Assembly: GCA_022432975.1 (NCBI GenBank)
Contig: CM039516.1
Location: 28,474,051 to 28,538,050 of the forward strand
Length of the DNA stretch: 64,000 bases
DNA from: Begonia masoniana
Lineage: Eukaryota; Streptophyta; Magnoliopsida; Cucurbitales; Begoniaceae
Reading direction: 5' to 3'
The notes under the pieces were generated by a model. That model was not told where the DNA came from. It searched no databases and saw only the letters and a list, made by a program, of their open reading frames with translations. Below, piece by piece: positions 12,501 through 26,000 of this stretch. How positions within the stretch are numbered: position 1 is the first letter of the stretch; each line of letters opens with the position of its first letter. The position numbers were made by a program, and so were the translations under genes.

Positions 12501-14165
12501 TGGTTAGAACCTAAGTTATCCATTTCAACTTCAAGGTTTAACTTGAAGTGATGAGAACGACATGTACAGTGGACGTAATAAACTTCATGGACACGTAATT
12601 ATGCCTTAGAAATGCGTTTGATGAAGAATAAGACAGTTCAATTCAATCGATTTGTTCTAAAAGAACTGAACGTATCAAGCAAATGAGGTTTACTGTTACA
12701 TGACTTGTGGTTAGTACCTAAGTTATCCATTTCACCTTCAAGGTTTAACTAGAAGTGATGAGAACGACGTGTACTGATGACCAAATAGCCTTCATTGACG
12801 CGAAATTAAGCCTTAGTAATGCGTTTAATGAAGTATAAGAAAGTTCACTTCAATCGATTTGTTCCAAAAGAACTGAACGTATCAAGCAAATGAGGTTTAC
12901 TGTTACATGACTTGTGGTTAGAACCTAAGTTATCCATTTCACCTTCAAGGTTTAACTTGAAGTGATGAGAACGACGTGTACTGAGGACCCAATAACCTTC
13001 CTGGACGCGTAATGAAAACATAGTAATGCGTTTGATAAAGTATAAGAAAGTTCACTTCAATCGATTTGTTCCAAAAGAACTGAACGTATCTAGCAAATGA
13101 GGTTGACTGTTACATGACTTGTGGTTAGAACCTAAGTTATCCATTTCAACTTCAAGGTTTAACTTGAAGTGATGAGAACGACATGTACAGAGGACGTAAT
13201 AAACTTCATGGACACGTAATTATGCCTTAGAAATGCGTTTGATGAAGAATAAGACAGTTCAATTCAGTCGATTTGTTCTAAAAGAACTGAACGTATCAAG
13301 CAAATGAGGTTTACTGTTACATGACTTGTGGTTAGTACCTAAGTTATCCATTTCACCTTCAAGGTTTAACTAGAAGTGATGAGAACGACGTGTACTGATG
13401 ACCAAATAGCCTTCATTGACGCGAAATTAAGCCTTAGTAATGCGTTTAATGAAGTATAAGAAAGTTCACTTCAATCGATTTGTTCCAAAAGAACTGAACG
13501 TATCAAGCAAATAAGGTTTACTGTTACATGACTTGTGGTTAGAACCTAAGTTATCCATTTCACCTTCAAGGTTTAACTTGAAGTGATGAGAACGACGTGT
13601 ACTGAGGACCCAATAACCTTCCTGGACGCGTAATGAAAACATAGTAATGCGTTTGATAAAGTATAAGAAAGTTCACTTCAATCGATTTGTTCCAAAAGAA
13701 CTGAACGTATCTAGCAAATGAGGTTGACTGTTACATGACTTGTGGTTAGAACCTAAGTTATCCATTTCAACTTCAAGGTTTAACTTGAAGTGATGAGAAC
13801 GACATGTACAGAGGACGTAATAAACTTCATGGACACGTAATTATGCCTTAGAAATGCGTTTGATGAAGATTAAGACAGTTCAATTCAATCGATTTGTTCT
13901 AAAAGAACTGAACGTATCAAGCAAATGAGGTTTACTGTTACATGACTTGTGGTTAGTACCTAAGTTATCCATTTCACCTTCAAGGTTTAACTAGAAGTGA
14001 TGAGAACGACGTGTACTGATGACCAATTAGCCTTCATTGACGCGAAATTAAGCCTTAGTAATGCGTTTAATGAAGTATAAGAAAGTTCACTTCAATCGAT
14101 TTGTTCTAAAAGAACTGAACGTATCAAGCAAATGAGGTTGACTGTTACATTACTTGTGGTTAGAA
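12303..14165 (-). repeat. 3-monomer higher-order repeat (621 bp x 3)
   Basis: Three monomer types alternate in fixed order: a gcgtaatgaaaacatag type, a gtacagaggacgtaataaac type and a cattgacgcgaaattaag type. The first type's ggacgcgta falls at 12382, 13003 and 13624, exactly 621 bp apart each time. Copies are nearly identical by eye, much closer than neighbouring monomers are to each other, so this is a recent local amplification. Confidence 0.88.
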
Positions 14166-15409
14166 CCTAAGTTATCCATTTCAACTTCAAGGTTTAACTT
14201 GAAGATATGAGAACGACGTGTACTGAGGACCCAATAGCCTTCATGGACGCGTAATTAAGCCTTAGTAATGCGTTTGATGAAGTATAAGAAAGTTCATTTC
14301 AGTCGATTTGTTTCAAAAGAACTGAACGTATCAAGTAAATGAGGTTGCCTGTTACATGACTTGTGGTTAGAACCTAAGTTATCCATTTCACTTTCAAAGT
14401 TTAACTTGAAGTGATGAGAACGACGTGTACTGAGGACGTAATAACCTTCATGGACGCGTAATTAAACCTTAGAAATGCATTTGATTGAGTATAAGAAATT
14501 TCACTTCAATCGATTTGTTCCAAAAGAACTGAACGTATCAAGCAAATGAGGTTGACTGTTACATGACTTGTTGTTAGAACCTAAGTTATCCATTTCACCT
14601 TCAAGGTTTAACTGGAAGTCATGAGAACGACGTGTACTGAGGACCCAATAACCTTCCTGGACGCGTAATTAAGACTTAGTAATGCGTTTGATGAAGCATA
14701 AGAAAGTTCACTTTAATCGATTTGTCCCAAAAGAACTGAACTTATCTAGCAAATGAGGTTGACTGTTACATGACTTGTGGTTAGAACCTATGTTATCCAT
14801 TTCACCTTGAACGTTTAACTTGAAGTGATGAGAACGACGTGTACTGAGGACGTAATAACTTTCATGGACGCGTAATTAAACCTTAGAAATGCATTTGATT
14901 GAGTATAAGAAATTTCACTTCAATCGATTTGTTCCAAAAGAACTGAACGTATCAAGCAAATGAGGTTGACTGTTACATGACTTGTTGTTAGAACCTAAGT
15001 TATCCATTTCACCTTCAAGGTTTAACTTGAAGTTATGAGAACGACGTGTACTGAGGACTCAATAACCATCATGGACGCGTAATTAAGACTTAGTAATGCG
15101 TTTGATGAAGCATAAGAAAGTTCTCTTCAATCGATTTGTTCCAAAAGAACTGAACGTATCTGGCAAATGAGGTTGACTGTTACATGACTTGTGGTTAGAA
15201 CCTAAGTTATCAATTTTACCTTCAAGGTTTAACTTGAAGTGATGAGAACGACGTGTACTGAGGACCCAATAACCTTCCTGGAAGCCTCATGATGACTTAG
15301 TAATGCGTTTGATGAAGCATAAGAAAGTTCACTTCAATCGATTTGTTCCAACAGAACTGAACGTTTTAAGCAAATGAGGTTGACTGTTACATGACTTGTG
15401 GTTAGAACC

Positions 15410-18400
15410 TAAGTATCCATTTCAACTCAAGGTTAACTTGAAGTGATGAGAAGACATGTACTGAGACCCAATAACTTCCTGGAGCATAATAAGCCTAGAA
15501 TGCGTTGATGAATATAAGAGTCATTTCATCGATTGTTCCAAAAGAAATGAACTATCAAGCAAAGAGTTGACTGTACATGACTGTGGTTAGAAACTAAGTA
15601 TCCATTTCACTTCAAGGTTAACTTGAAGTGATGAGAACGACGTGTACGAGGACTAATACTCAGGAGCGCATTAAGCCTTAGTAATGGGTTGATGAGTATA
15701 AGAAGTCACTTCAATCGATTGTCCAAAGAATGAACGTATCTAGAAATGAGGTTACTGTACATGACTTGTTGTTAGAACCTAAGTTATCCATTTCACCTTC
15801 AAGGTTTAACTTGAAGTGATGAGAACGACGTGTACTGAGGACCCAATAACCTTCCTGGACGCGTAATTAAGACTTAGTAATGCGTTGATGAAGCATAAGA
15901 AAGTTCACTTCAATCGATTTGTCCCAAAAGAACTGAACTTATCTAGCAAATGAGGTTGACTGTTACATGACTTGTGGTTAGAACTAAGTTATCCATTTCA
16001 CCTTCAAGGTTTAACTTGAAGTGATGAGAACGACGTGTACTGAGGACGTAATAACCTTCATGGACGCGTAATTAAACCTTAGAAATGCATTTGATTGAGT
16101 ATAAGAAATTTCACTTCAATCGATTGTTCCAAAAGAATGAACGTATCAAGCAAATGAGGTTGACTGTTACATGACTTGTTGTTAGAACCTAAGTTATCCA
16201 TTTCACCTTCAAGGTTTAACTTGAAGTGATGAGAACGACGTGTACTGAGGACCCAATAACCTTCCTGGACGCGTAATTAAGACTTAGTAATGCGTTTGAT
16301 GAAGCATAAGAAAGTTCACTTCAATCGATTTGTTCCAAAAGAACTGAACGTATCAAGCAAATGAGGTTGACTGTTACATGACTTGTTGTTAGAACCTAAG
16401 TTATCCATTTCAACTTCAAGGTTTAACTTGAGTGATGAGAACGACGTGTACTGAGGACCCAATAGCCTTCATGGACGCGTAATAACCTTCATGGACGCGT
16501 AATTAAGACTTAGTAATGCGTTGATGAAGCATAAGAAAGTTCACTTCAATCGATTTGTTCCAAAAGAACTGAACTTATCTAGCAAATGAGGTTGACTGTT
16601 ACTGACTTGTTGTTAGAACCTAAGTATCCATTTCACCTTCAAGGTTTAACTTGAAGTGATGAGAACGACGTGTACTGAGGACGTAATAACCTTCATGGAC
16701 GCGTAATTAAACCTTAGAAATGCATTTGATTGAGTATAAGAAATTTCACTTCAATCGATTTGTTCAAAAGAACTGAACGTATCAAGCAAAATGAGGTTTA
16801 CTGTTACATGACTTGTGGTTAGAACCTAAGGTTATCCATTTCACCTTCAAGGTTTAACTGAAGTGATGAGAACGACGTGTACTGAGGAACCAATAACCTT
16901 CCTGGACGCCGTAATGAAGACATAGTACTGCGTTTGATAAAGTATAAGAAAGTTCACTTCAATCGATTTGTTCCAAAGAACTGAACGTATCTAGCAAATG
17001 AGGTTGACTGTTACATGACTTGTGGTTAGAACCTAAGTTATCCATTTCACCCTTCAAGGTTTAACTTGAGTGATGAGAACGACAGTGTACGAGGACCGTA
17101 ATAACCTTCATGGACGCGAATTATGCCTTAGAAATGCGTTTGATGAAGTAATAAGACAGTTCCACTTCAATCGATTTGTTCCTAAAAGAACTGAACGTAT
17201 CAAGCAAATGAGGTTACTGTTACATGACTTGTGGTTAGTACCTAAGTTATCCATTTCACCTTCAAGGTTAACTTGAAGTGATGAGAACGACGTGTACTGA
17301 GGACCCAATAGCCTTCATGGACGCGTAATTAAGCCTTAGTAATGCGTTTGATAAAGTATAAGAAAGTTCACTTCAATCGATTTGTTCCAAAAGAACTGAA
17401 CGTATCAAGCAAATGAGGTTGACTGTTACATGACTTGTGGTTAGAACCTAAGTTATCCATTTCACCTTCAAGGTTAACTTGAAGTGATGAGAACGACGTG
17501 TACTGAGGACCCAATAACCTTCATGGACGCGCAATTAAGACTTAGTAATGCGTTTGATGAAATATAAGAAAGTTCACTTCAATCGATTTATTCCAAAAGA
17601 ACTGAACGTATCAAGCAAATGAGGTTGACTGTTACATGACTTGTGGTTAGAACCTAAGTATCCATTTCACCTTCAAGGTTTAACTTGAAGTGATGAGAAC
17701 GACGTGTACTGAGGACCCAATAGCCTTCATGGACGCGTAATTAAGACTTAGTAATGCGTTTGATGAAGTATAAGACAGTTCACTTCAATCGATTTGTTCT
17801 AAAAGAACTGAACGTATCAAGCAAATGAGGTTGACTGTTACATGACTTGTGTTAGAACCTAAGTTATCCATTTTCAACTTCAAGGTTTAACTTGAAGATG
17901 ATGAGAACGACGTGTACTGAGGACCCAATAGCCTTCATGGACGCGTAATTAAGCCTTAGTAATGCGTTGATGAAGTATAAGAAGTTCACTTCAATCGATT
18001 TGTTTCAAAAGAAATGAACGTATCAAGTAATGAGGTTGCCTGTTACATGACTTGTTGGTTAGAACTAAGTTATCCATTTCACCTTCAAGGTTTAACTTGA
18101 AGTGATGAGAACGACGTGTCTGAGGACGTAATAACCTTCCTGGACGCGTAATTAAACATTAGAAATGCATTGATTGAGTATAAGAAAGTTCACTTAATCG
18201 ATTTGTTCCAAAAGAACTGAACGTATCAAGCAAATGAGGTGACTGTTACATGACTTGTTGTTAGAACCTAAGTTTCATCATTTCACCTTCAAGGTTTCAC
18301 TGGAAGTCATGAGAACGACGTGTACTGAGAACCAACTAACCTTCCTGGACGCTTAATTAAGACTTCGTCAAGGCTGTTGACTGAAGCATAAGAAAGTTTT

Positions 18401-18600
18401 TTTTGGCACTTTAATCAGATTTGTCCCAAAAGAACTGAACTTTATCTAGCAACTGAGGTTGACTGTTACCTGACTTGTGGTTAGAACCCTATGTTATCCA
18501 TTTCACCTTGAACGTTTAACTTGAAGTGATGGAGAACGGACGTGTACTGAGGACGTAATAACTTTCATGGACGCGTAATTAAACCTTAGAACTGCATTTG
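15410..18600 (-). repeat. Satellite stretch with dense one-base deletions
   Basis: Monomers here lose single bases at many places (for example 15465-15560 and 15640-15760: aagtatccattt for aagttatccattt, gcgttgatg for gcgtttgatg) and gain a few (18360-18430, including a run of eight t). The losses fall in short homopolymers, while the substitution pattern stays normal. This looks more like uncorrected long-read error than satellite decay, though that cannot be proven from sequence. Confidence 0.6.
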
Positions 18601-20685
18601 ATGAGTCTAAGAAATTTCACTTCAATCGATTTGTTCCAAAAGAACTGAACGTATCAAGCAAATGAGGTTGACTGTTACATGACTTGTTGTTAGAACCTAA
18701 GGTTATCCATTTCACCTTCAAGGTTTAACTTGAAGTTATGAGAACGACGTGTACTGAGGGACTCAATAACCATCATGGACGCGTAATTAAGCCTTAGTAA
18801 TGCGTTTGATGAAGTATAAGAAAGTTCACTTCAATCGATTTGTTCCAAAAGAACTGAACGTATCAAGCAAATGAGGTTGACTGTTACATGACTTGTGGTT
18901 AGAACCTAAGTTATCCATTTCACCTTCAAGGTTTAACTTGAAGTGATGAGAACGACGTGTACTGAGGACCCAATAGCCTTCATGGACGCGTAATTAAGAC
19001 TTAGTAATGCGTTTGATGAAGTATAAGAAAGTTCACTTCAATCGATTTGTTCCAAAAGAACTGAACGTATCAAGCAAATGAGGTTGATTAATACATGACT
19101 TGTGGTTAGAACCTAAGTATCCATTTCACCTTCAAGGTTTAACTTGAAGTGATGAGAACGACGTGTACTGAGGACCCAATAGCCTTCATGGACGCGTAAT
19201 TAAACCTTAGTAATGCGTTTGATGAAGTATAAGAAAGTTCACTTCAATCGATTTGTTCCAAAAGAACTGAACGTATCTAGCAAATGAGATTGACTGTTAC
19301 ATGACTTGTGGTTAGAACCTAAGTTATCCATTTCAACTTCAAGGTTTAACTTGAAGTGATGAGAACGACGTGTACAGAAGATGTGTAAACTTCATGGACG
19401 CGTAATTAAGCCTTAGTAATGCGTTTGATGAAGTATAAGAAAGTTCACTTCAATCGATTGTTCCAAAAGAACTGAACGTATCAAGCAAATGAGGTTGACT
19501 GTTACATGACTGTGGTTAGAACCTAAGTATCCATTTCACCTTCAAGGTTTAACTGGAAGTGATCAGAACGACGTGTACTGAGGACCCAATAGCCTTCATG
19601 GACGCGTAATTAAGCCTTAGTAATGCGTTTGATGAAGTATAAGAAAGTTCACTTCAATCGATTTGTTCTAAAAGAACTGAACGTATCTAGCAAATGAGAT
19701 TGACTGTTACATGACTTGTGGTTAGAACCTAAGTTATCCATTTCAACTTCAAGGTTTAACTTGAAGTGATGAGAACGACATGTACAGAAGATGTAATAAA
19801 CTTCATGGACGCGTAATTAAGCCTTAGAAATGCGTTTGACGAAGTATAAGAAAGTTCACTTCAATCTATTTGTTCCAAAAGAACTGAACGTATCAAGCAA
19901 ATGAGGTCGACTGTTACATGGCTTGTGGTTAGAATCTAAGTTATCCATTTCACCTTCAAGGTTTAACTGGACGTGTAATTAAGCCTTAGTAATGCGTTTG
20001 ATGAAGTATAAGAAAGTTCACTTCAATCGATTTGTTCTAAAAGAACTGAACGTATCAAGCAAATGAGGTTGACTGTTACATTACTTGTGGTTAGAACCTA
20101 AGTTATCCATTTCAACTTTAAGGTTTAACTTGAAGACATGAGAACGACGTGTACTGAGGACCCAATAGCCTTCATGGACGCATAATTAAGCCTTAGTAAT
20201 GCGTTTGATGCAGTATAAGAAAGTTCATTTCAATCGATTTGTTCCAAAAGAACTGAACATATCAAGCAAATGAGGTTGCCTGTTACATGACTTGTGGTTA
20301 AAACCTAAGTTATCCATTTCACCTTCAAGGTTTAACTTGAAGTGATGAGAACGACGTGTACTGAGGACGTAATAACCTTCATGGACGCGTAATTAAACCT
20401 TAGAAATGCATTTGATTGAGTATAAGAAAGTTGACTTCAATCGATTTGTTCCAAAAGAACTGAACGTATCAAGCATATGAGGTTGACTGTTATATGACTT
20501 GTGGTTCGAACCTAAGTTATCCATTTCACCTTCAAGGTTTAACTAGAAGTGATGAGAACGACGTGTATTGAGGACCCAATAACCTTCCTGGACGCGTAAT
20601 TAAGACTTAGTAATGCGTTTGATGAAGCATAAGAAAGTTCACTTCAATCGATTTGTTCCGAAAGAACTGAACTTATCAAGCAAAT

Positions 20686-21561
20686 TGATATGAACCTAAG
20701 ATATTAGAGATCTTAGACCCAACACGCAATACGGAATTCAAAGGGAATAATGCCTTTATTGATTCGAAAGAATAAGAAGAAGGAACTTGACCCCAATTGA
20801 TAGATAGCGATGGAACCAAAGTTATTAGAAAAAGTAGCTAGACCCGAACAAAACTCGTTGGTTGAACCTAAGCTATCAAGTTCGATCTTTTCAAGAATAC
20901 ACTTGAAGAAGATCAAGTTCTAATCTAAGAATTCAAGAAGAGAATTATAAGGATCTCACCTCAAAGCAAAAGCTTAATAAAAATCTATTCATTCAAAAGT
21001 GCCTAAAATCTATTACAAGCCTCCCTTAAATAGGCAAAGGGATAAAAATAATAAGGTAATAACATAATTAGAAATAATCAAAATATCATAATTAGACAAC
21101 AGAAAAGTTTCCAAAAATAAGAGAAGGAAAATTGGAAAGTGGTGCAAGTGGATGGTGGCCGCGGAACTTAGGTTTAAGTAACGTGAGTCTCGAGTTTATT
21201 TCAGATTGTGGGCCTAGCCCAATGGTGTGGCACTTGTAGGAACTTTGAAGTTAAAAACTCTTGGGCTAGAGTAGTGCCATGTTGGGTGACCATGTGGGAA
21301 GTCTTTATTTTTGAGACTTCGTTTTGGGCTTCGTTTTGGGATTCTTTTCCAGTCCTTGCTTCTTCATCAACACTTAGTAATATTATTGCTCGTTGCACAT
21401 TTTGTGATGATTCCTTTTCTTGGATGTCTTTGATTAAAATTTGTAGTCTTTTGTTTAGTTTCTTCGTTCTTGATCTCGTCATTGGTCCTCCTATATTCAT
21501 CAATGGATCTTGGCTCCCTATTGCTTCTTGATTGTCCTTAGTTGCTCCTTTGACTACATCA
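20686..21561 (-). mobile_element. Solo LTR (876 bp), CRM-like, with perfect TSD
   Basis: The sequence begins tgatatgaacc and ends gactacatca on the plus strand, so on the minus strand it also runs TGAT...ATCA. It is flanked by CAAAT on both sides (20681-20685 and 21562-21566), and the satellite word atcaagcaaatgagg is split precisely by the insertion. A TATTTAAG-like box lies near 21023-21033 in minus orientation. The minus frame from about 21503 down encodes GGPMTRSRTKKLNKR, the LTR-encoded polyprotein tail also seen in the other elements. No internal region remains, so it arose by LTR-LTR recombination. Confidence 0.93.
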
Positions 21562-22718
21562 CAAATGAGGTTGACTGTTACATGACGTGTGGTTAGAACC
21601 TATATTATCCATTTCAACTTCAAGGTTTAACTTGAAGTGATGAGAACGACGTGTGCTGAGGACCCAATAACAATCATGGACGCGTAATTAAGCCTTAGTA
21701 ATGCGTTTGATGAAGTATAAGAAAGTTCACTTCAATCGATTTGTAATCAAAGAACTGATCGTATCAAGCAAATGAGGTTGACTGTTACATGACTTGTGGT
21801 TAGAACCTAAGTTATCAATTTCACCTTCAAGGTTTAACTTGAAGTGATGAGAACGACGTGTACTGAGGACCCAATAACCATCATGAACGCGTAATTAAGC
21901 CTTAGTAATGCGTTTGATGAAGTATAAGAAAGTTCACTTCAATCGGTTTGTTCCAAAAGAACTGAACGTATCAAGCTAATGAAGTTAAAAACTCTTGGGC
22001 TAGAGTAGTGCCATGTTGGGTGACCATGTGGGAAGTCTTTATTTTTGAGACTTCGTTTTGGGCTTCGTTTTGGGATTCTTTTCCAGTCCTTGCTTCTTCA
22101 TCAACACTTAGTAATATTATTGCTCGTTGCACATTTTGTGATGATTCCTTTTCTTGGATGTCTTTGATTAAAATTTGTAGTCTTTTGTTTAGTTTCTTCG
22201 TTCTTGATCTCGTCATTGGTCCTCCTATATTCATCAATGGATCTTGGCTCCCTATTGCTTCTTGATTGTCCTTAGTTGCTCCTTTGACTACATCACAAAT
22301 GAGGTTGACTGTTACATGACGTGTGGTTAGAACCTATATTATCCATTTCAACTTCAAGGTTTAACTTGAAGTGATGAGAACGACGTGTGCTGAGGACCCA
22401 ATAACAATCATGGACGCGTAATTAAGCCTTAGTAATGCGTTTGATGAAGTATAAGAAAGTTCACTTCAATCGATTTGTTTCAAAAGAACTGATCGTATCA
22501 AGCAAATGAGGTTGACTGTTACATGACTTGTGGTTAGAACCTAAGTTATCAATTTCACCTTCAAGGTTTAACTTGAAGTGATGAGAACGACGTGTACTGA
22601 GGACCCAATAACCATCATGAACGCGTAATTAAGCCTTAGTAATGCGTTTGATGAAGTATAAGAAAGTTCACTTCAATCGGTTTGTTCCAAAAGAACTGAA
22701 CGTATCAAGCTAATGAGG
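21251..22718 (-). repeat. 734-bp tandem duplication of LTR piece plus two satellite monomers
   Basis: ttaaaaactcttgggctaga occurs at 21251 and 21985, and the LTR end catca at 21561 and 22295, each pair exactly 734 bp apart. The unit consists of the last ~311 bp of the solo LTR plus about two monomers, including shared private variants (catgacgtgtggttag, gtgtgctgagg). The new junction at ~21981 joins satellite ctaatgaggtt-type sequence to LTR tttgaagtt, a microhomology of a few bases. Confidence 0.93.
21985..22295 (-). mobile_element. Second, partial copy of the solo LTR
   Basis: Near-identical to 21251-21561. It has only one natural LTR end (catca, 22295) and is cut at ttaaaaactc on the other side. 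It is a by-product of the 734-bp duplication and not a separate insertion. Confidence 0.93.
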
Positions 22719-23099
22719 TTTACTGTTACATGACTTGTGGTTAGAAACTAAGTTATCCATTTCACCTTCAAGGTTTAACTTGAAGTGAGGAGAACGGCGT
22801 CTACAGAGGACCCAATAACCTTCCTGGACGCGTAATGAAGACTAAGTGTTGCGTTTGATTAAGCATAAGAAAGTTCACTTCAATCGTTTTTTTCCAAAAG
22901 AACTGAACCTATCAAGCAAATGAGGTTGACTGTTACATGACTTGTGGTTAGAACCTAAGTTATCCATTTCACCTTCAAGGTTTAACTTGAAGTGATGAGA
23001 ACGACGTGTACTGTGGACCCAATAACCTTCATGGACGCGTAATTAAGGCTTAGTAATGTGTTTGATGATGTATACGAAAGTTCACTTCAATCGATTTGT

Positions 23100-26000
23100 T
23101 ACAAAAGAACTGAACGTATCAACCTAATCAGGTTGACTGTTACATGACTAAGTTATCCATTTCACCTTCAAGGTTTAACTTGAAGTGATGAGAACGACGT
23201 GTACTATGGACCCAACAACCTTCATGGACGCGTAATTAAGCCTTAGTAATGCGTTTGATGAAGTTTACGAAAGTTAACTTCAATCGATTTGTTCCAAAAG
23301 AACTGAACCTATCAAGCTAATGAGGTTGACTGTTACATGACCTGTGGTTAGAACCTAAGTTATCTATTTCACCTTCAAGGTTTAACTTGAAGTGATGAGA
23401 ACGACGTGTACTGAGGACCCAATAACTTTTATGAACGCGTAATTAAGCTTTAGAAATGCGTTTGATGAAGTATAAGAATGTTCACTTCAATCGATTTGTT
23501 CCAAAAGAACTGAACGTATCAAGCTAATGAGGTTGACTGTTGCATGACTTGTGGTTAGAACCCAAGTTATCCATTTTACCTTCAAGGTTTAACATGAAGT
23601 GATGAGAACGACGTCTACAGAGGACCCAATAACCTTCCTGGACGCGTAATGAAGACTTAGTGTTGCGTTTGATGAAGCATAAGAAAGTTCACTTCAATCG
23701 ATTTGTTCCAAAAGAACTGAACGTATCAAGCTAATCAGGTTGACTGTTACATGACTAAGTTATTCATTTCACCTTCAAGGTTTAACTTGAAGTCATGAGA
23801 ACGACGTGTACTGAGGACCCAACAACCTTCATGGACGCGTAATTAAGCCTTAGTAATCCGTTTGATGAAGTATAAGTAAGTTCACTTTAAATCTATTTGT
23901 TCCAAAAGTACTGGACATGTGAAGATAAAAAGGTTGACTGTTACATGACTTGTGGTTAGAACCAAAGTTATCCATTTCACCTTCAAGGTTTAACTTAAAG
24001 TGATGAGAACGACGTGTACTGAGGACCCAATAAACTTCATGGACGCGTAATTAGGCCTTAGTAATGCGTTTGATGAAATATAAGAAAGTTCACTTCAATC
24101 GATTTGTTCCAAAAGAACTGAACGTATCAAGCTAATGAGGTTGACTGTTACATGGCCTGTGGTTAGAACCTAAGTTATCTATTTCACCTTCAAGGTTTAA
24201 CTTGAAGTGATGAGAACGACGTGTACTGAAGACCCAAAAACCTTCATGAAAGCTTAGCTAAGCCTTAGTACAGCCTTTGATGAAGTTTAAGAAAGTTCAC
24301 ATTAATCGATTTGTTCCAAAAGAACTGAACCTATCAAGCTAATGAGGTTGACTTTTACATGACTTGTGGTTAGAACCTAAGTTATACATTTCACCTTCAA
24401 GGTTTAACTTGAAGTGATGAGAACGACGTGTACTGTGGACCCAAAAACCTTCATGGACGCGTAATAAAGCCTTAGTAATGCGTTTGATGAAGTATACGAA
24501 AGTTTACTTCAATCGATTTGTTCCAAAAGAACTGAACATATGAAGCTAATGAGGTTTGACTGTTACATGACTTGTGGTTAGACTCTAAGTTATCCATTTC
24601 ACTTTCAAGGTTTAACTTGAAGTGATGAGAACGACGTGTACTGTGGACCCCATAACTTTCATGGACGCGCAATTAAGCCTTAGTAATGCGTTTGATGAAG
24701 TATATGAAAGTTCACTTCAATCGATTTGTTCCAAAAGAACTGAACGTATAAAGCTAATCAGGTTGACAGTTACATGACTAAGTTATCCATTTCACCTTCA
24801 AGGTTTAACTTGAAGTGATGAGAACAACGTGTACTGAGGACCCAACAACCTTCATGGACGCGTAATTAAGCCTTAGTAATGCGTTGGATGAAGTATAAGA
24901 AAGTTCACTTCAATCTATTTGTTCCAAAAGAACTGAACATATGAAGCTAAAAAAGTTGACTGTTACATGACTTGTGGTTAGAACCTAAGTTATCCATTTC
25001 ACCTTCAAAGTTTAACTTGAATTGATGAGAACGACGTGTACTGAGGACCCAATAATTTTCATGGACGCGTAATTAAGCCTTAGTAATGCATTGATGAAGT
25101 ATAAGAAAGTTCACTTCAATCGATTCGTTCCAAAAGAACTGAACGTATCAAGCTAATGAGGTTGACTGTTACAAGACTTGTGGTTAGAACCTAAGTTATC
25201 CATTTCACCTTCAAGATTTAACTTGAAGTGATGAGAACGACGTGTACTGTGGACCCAATAACCTTCATGGACGCGTAATTAAGCCTTAGTAATGCATTTG
25301 ATGAAATATAAGAAAGTTCACTTCAATCGATTTGTTCCAAAAGAACTGAACGTATCAAGCTAATGAGGTTGACTGTTACATGACCTGTGGTTAGAACCTA
25401 AGTTATCCATTTCAGCTTCAAGGTTTAACTTGAAGTCATGAGAACGACGTGTACTGAGGACCCAACAACCTTCATGGACGCGTAATTAAGCCTTAGTAAT
25501 GCGTTTGATGAAGTATAAGAAAGTTCACTTCAATCTATTTGTTCCAAAAGAACTGAACATATGAAGCTAAAAAGGTTGACTGTTACATGACTTGTGGTTA
25601 GAACCTAAGTTATCCATTTCACCTTCAAGGTTTAACTTGAAGTGATGAGAACGACGTGTACTGTGTACCCAAAAACCTTCATGGACGCGTAATTAAGTCT
25701 TAGTAATGCGTTTGATGAAGTATACGAAAGTTCACTTCAATCGATTTGTTCCAAAAGAACGGAACGTATCAAGCTAATCAGGTTGACTGTTACATGACTA
25801 AGTTATCCATTTCACCTTCAAGGTTTAACTTGAAGTCATGAGAACGACGTGTACTGAGGACCCAACAACCTTCATGGACGCGTAATTAAGCCTTAGTAAT
25901 GCGTTTGATGAAGTATAAGAAAGTTCACTTCAATCGATTTGTTCCAAAAGAACTGAACATATGAAGCTAAAAAGGTTGATTGTTACATGACTTGTAGTTA

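Larger units (their letters stand above)
3851..20685 (-). repeat. 207-bp satellite array, reverse orientation (main block, part 1)
   Basis: About 80 monomers, the same satellite as at 1-1480 but reverse-complemented (agaacctaagttatccattt, then caccttcaaggtttaacttg). It begins in the same monomer phase at which the left block stops. Substitution variants define subtypes, for example tggacgcgtaatgaagactt, catgtacagaggacgtaata and cattgacgcgaaattaagcc, and these recur in higher-order patterns listed separately. From ~15.4 to 18.6 kb many single-base deletions appear. Reading frames of 60-90 codons in this block are satellite read-through, not genes. Confidence 0.97.
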
